Of a stretch of DNA of 64,000 nt, positions 63,532-64,000 are shown piece after piece. The notes beneath the pieces are model-generated. The model had not been told where the DNA came from, did not search any database, and worked only from the letters and a program-made list of their open reading frames with translations. The translations under genes were made by a program, and so were the position numbers. Positions within the stretch are counted from its first letter, which is position 1. Every line of letters begins with the position of its first letter. The stretch is from Thiorhodovibrio frisius (lineage in GTDB: Bacteria > Pseudomonadota > Gammaproteobacteria > Chromatiales > Chromatiaceae): NCBI RefSeq assembly GCF_033954835.1, contig NZ_CP121471.1, positions 3,900,501-3,964,500 on the forward strand, written 5' to 3'.

Positions 63532-64000
63532 CCGCCAACCCGCGTCACATCTCTGACCGCGCCATGCGCGGCGCTGGTCGTCAATGCCGCATAGGCGCGC
63601 AATGCCGTGCTGATGGGGCGTTGGCGTTGCGCCGGCATCCAGGCTCGATCAGCACGTGCCTCCATTTGAGCGCGGCGTTCACCTAACTGCTGCTCCGAGA
63701 CATCGAGCTGAATGCGTCTGGCCGGGATGTCGATTTCGATCCGATCCCCCTCCTCCACTAGGCCGATGAGGCCTCCTTCGGCTGCTTCTGGTGAAACATG
63801 GCCAATCGACAATCCCGAGGTGCCGCCGGAAAAGCGCCCGTCGGTGATGAGCGCACAGAGTTTGCCGAGCCCTTTGGACTTGAGATAGCTGGTGGGATAG
63901 AGCATCTCCTGCATCCCCGGGCCGCCTTTCGGTCCTTCGTAACGGATCAGTACGATATCCCCTGCGGTGATGCGGTCGACCAAAATCGCCTGCACGGCAT
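63528..64000 (-). CDS. ilvD: Dihydroxy-acid dehydratase, C-terminal part (partial)
   Basis: About 157 codons, open to the window edge. [40 protein letters not shown] and [20 protein letters not shown] are diagnostic of IlvD, with the conserved Ser/Arg and Gly-rich segment near the active site. The Fe-S-binding cysteines are upstream, outside the window. The enzyme dehydrates dihydroxy-acids to 2-oxo acids in valine and isoleucine synthesis. Confidence 0.95.
   Translation of the reverse strand, partial: AVQAILVDRITAGDIVLIRYEGPKGGPGMQEMLYPTSYLKSKGLGKLCALITDGRFSGGTSGLSIGHVSPEAAEGGLIGLVEEGDRIEIDIPARRIQLDVSEQQLGERRAQMEARADRAWMPAQRQRPISTALRAYAALTTSAAHGAVRDVTRVGG

Overview
The window looks like chromosomal DNA of a gammaproteobacterium, most likely a purple sulfur bacterium (Chromatiales type). 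This is inferred from the moderately high GC content, the cmoA-cmoB and crcB-DUF190-serS gene orders, PEP-CTERM-like proteins ending in VPIPAALPLF, and abundant Uma2, DUF3782, DUF2887 and Rpn family genes. No rRNA, tRNA or CRISPR array was recognised.

Layout. 1-6150 is an eroded accessory segment: two sulfotransferase genes, an integrase remnant, an IS110/IS1111-type element with perfect 14-bp inverted repeats, and decayed gmd and fcl genes of the GDP-L-fucose pathway beside a truncated Uma2 gene. 6154-20688 is an exopolysaccharide locus of the exosortase-associated (PEP-CTERM) type: WcaJ-like sugar transferase, PrsT-like TPR lipoprotein, TIGR03790 protein, a VPIPA-CTERM protein, secretion ATPase, CpsD-like tyrosine kinase, Wzz-like chain-length protein, outer-membrane beta-barrel protein and Wza-like exporter. 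The barrel gene is split by a complete group II intron whose exact excision restores one 412-residue reading frame. The exosortase itself is not in the window.

20911-22841 holds a DUF2887 pseudogene and an Rpn-type nuclease gene flanked by direct repeats. 22842-31883 is the most unusual part: five tightly packed minus-strand genes. In transcription order they encode a PhnW-like aminotransferase, a LicC/PntC-like nucleotidyltransferase, a secreted propeller-like protein, a 1052-residue fusion of a Fic-like domain with a whole MurF-like ligase, and a 938-residue protein combining an HExxH metalloprotease-like domain, leucine-rich repeats and a serine-hydrolase-like domain. I know of no described system with this composition. 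A working model is that an activated amino compound is made, then attached by the Fic and/or ligase domains to an envelope target.

32708-34293 has two more VPIPA-CTERM genes with matching terminators. 34699-36492 is a SPINDLY/GT41-type glycosyltransferase. 36710-50537 is a complete type I secretion operon: a TolC-like lipoprotein with a SPOR-like tail, a LuxR-type regulator with an N-terminal HTH and a C-terminal ATPase, a single-chain tandem ABC transporter, an HlyD adaptor, and a 1546-residue acidic protein about half of which is an Asp-Thr repeat.

50863-64000 is mostly housekeeping: serS, DUF190, crcB, cmoB, cmoA, ppk1, a small possible hemerythrin-like gene, an acetolactate synthase with a cysteine-bearing insertion, argD, argF, a TIGR04211 SH3 protein and a partial ilvD. 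Imperfect intergenic repeats, one a large palindrome, lie between these genes.
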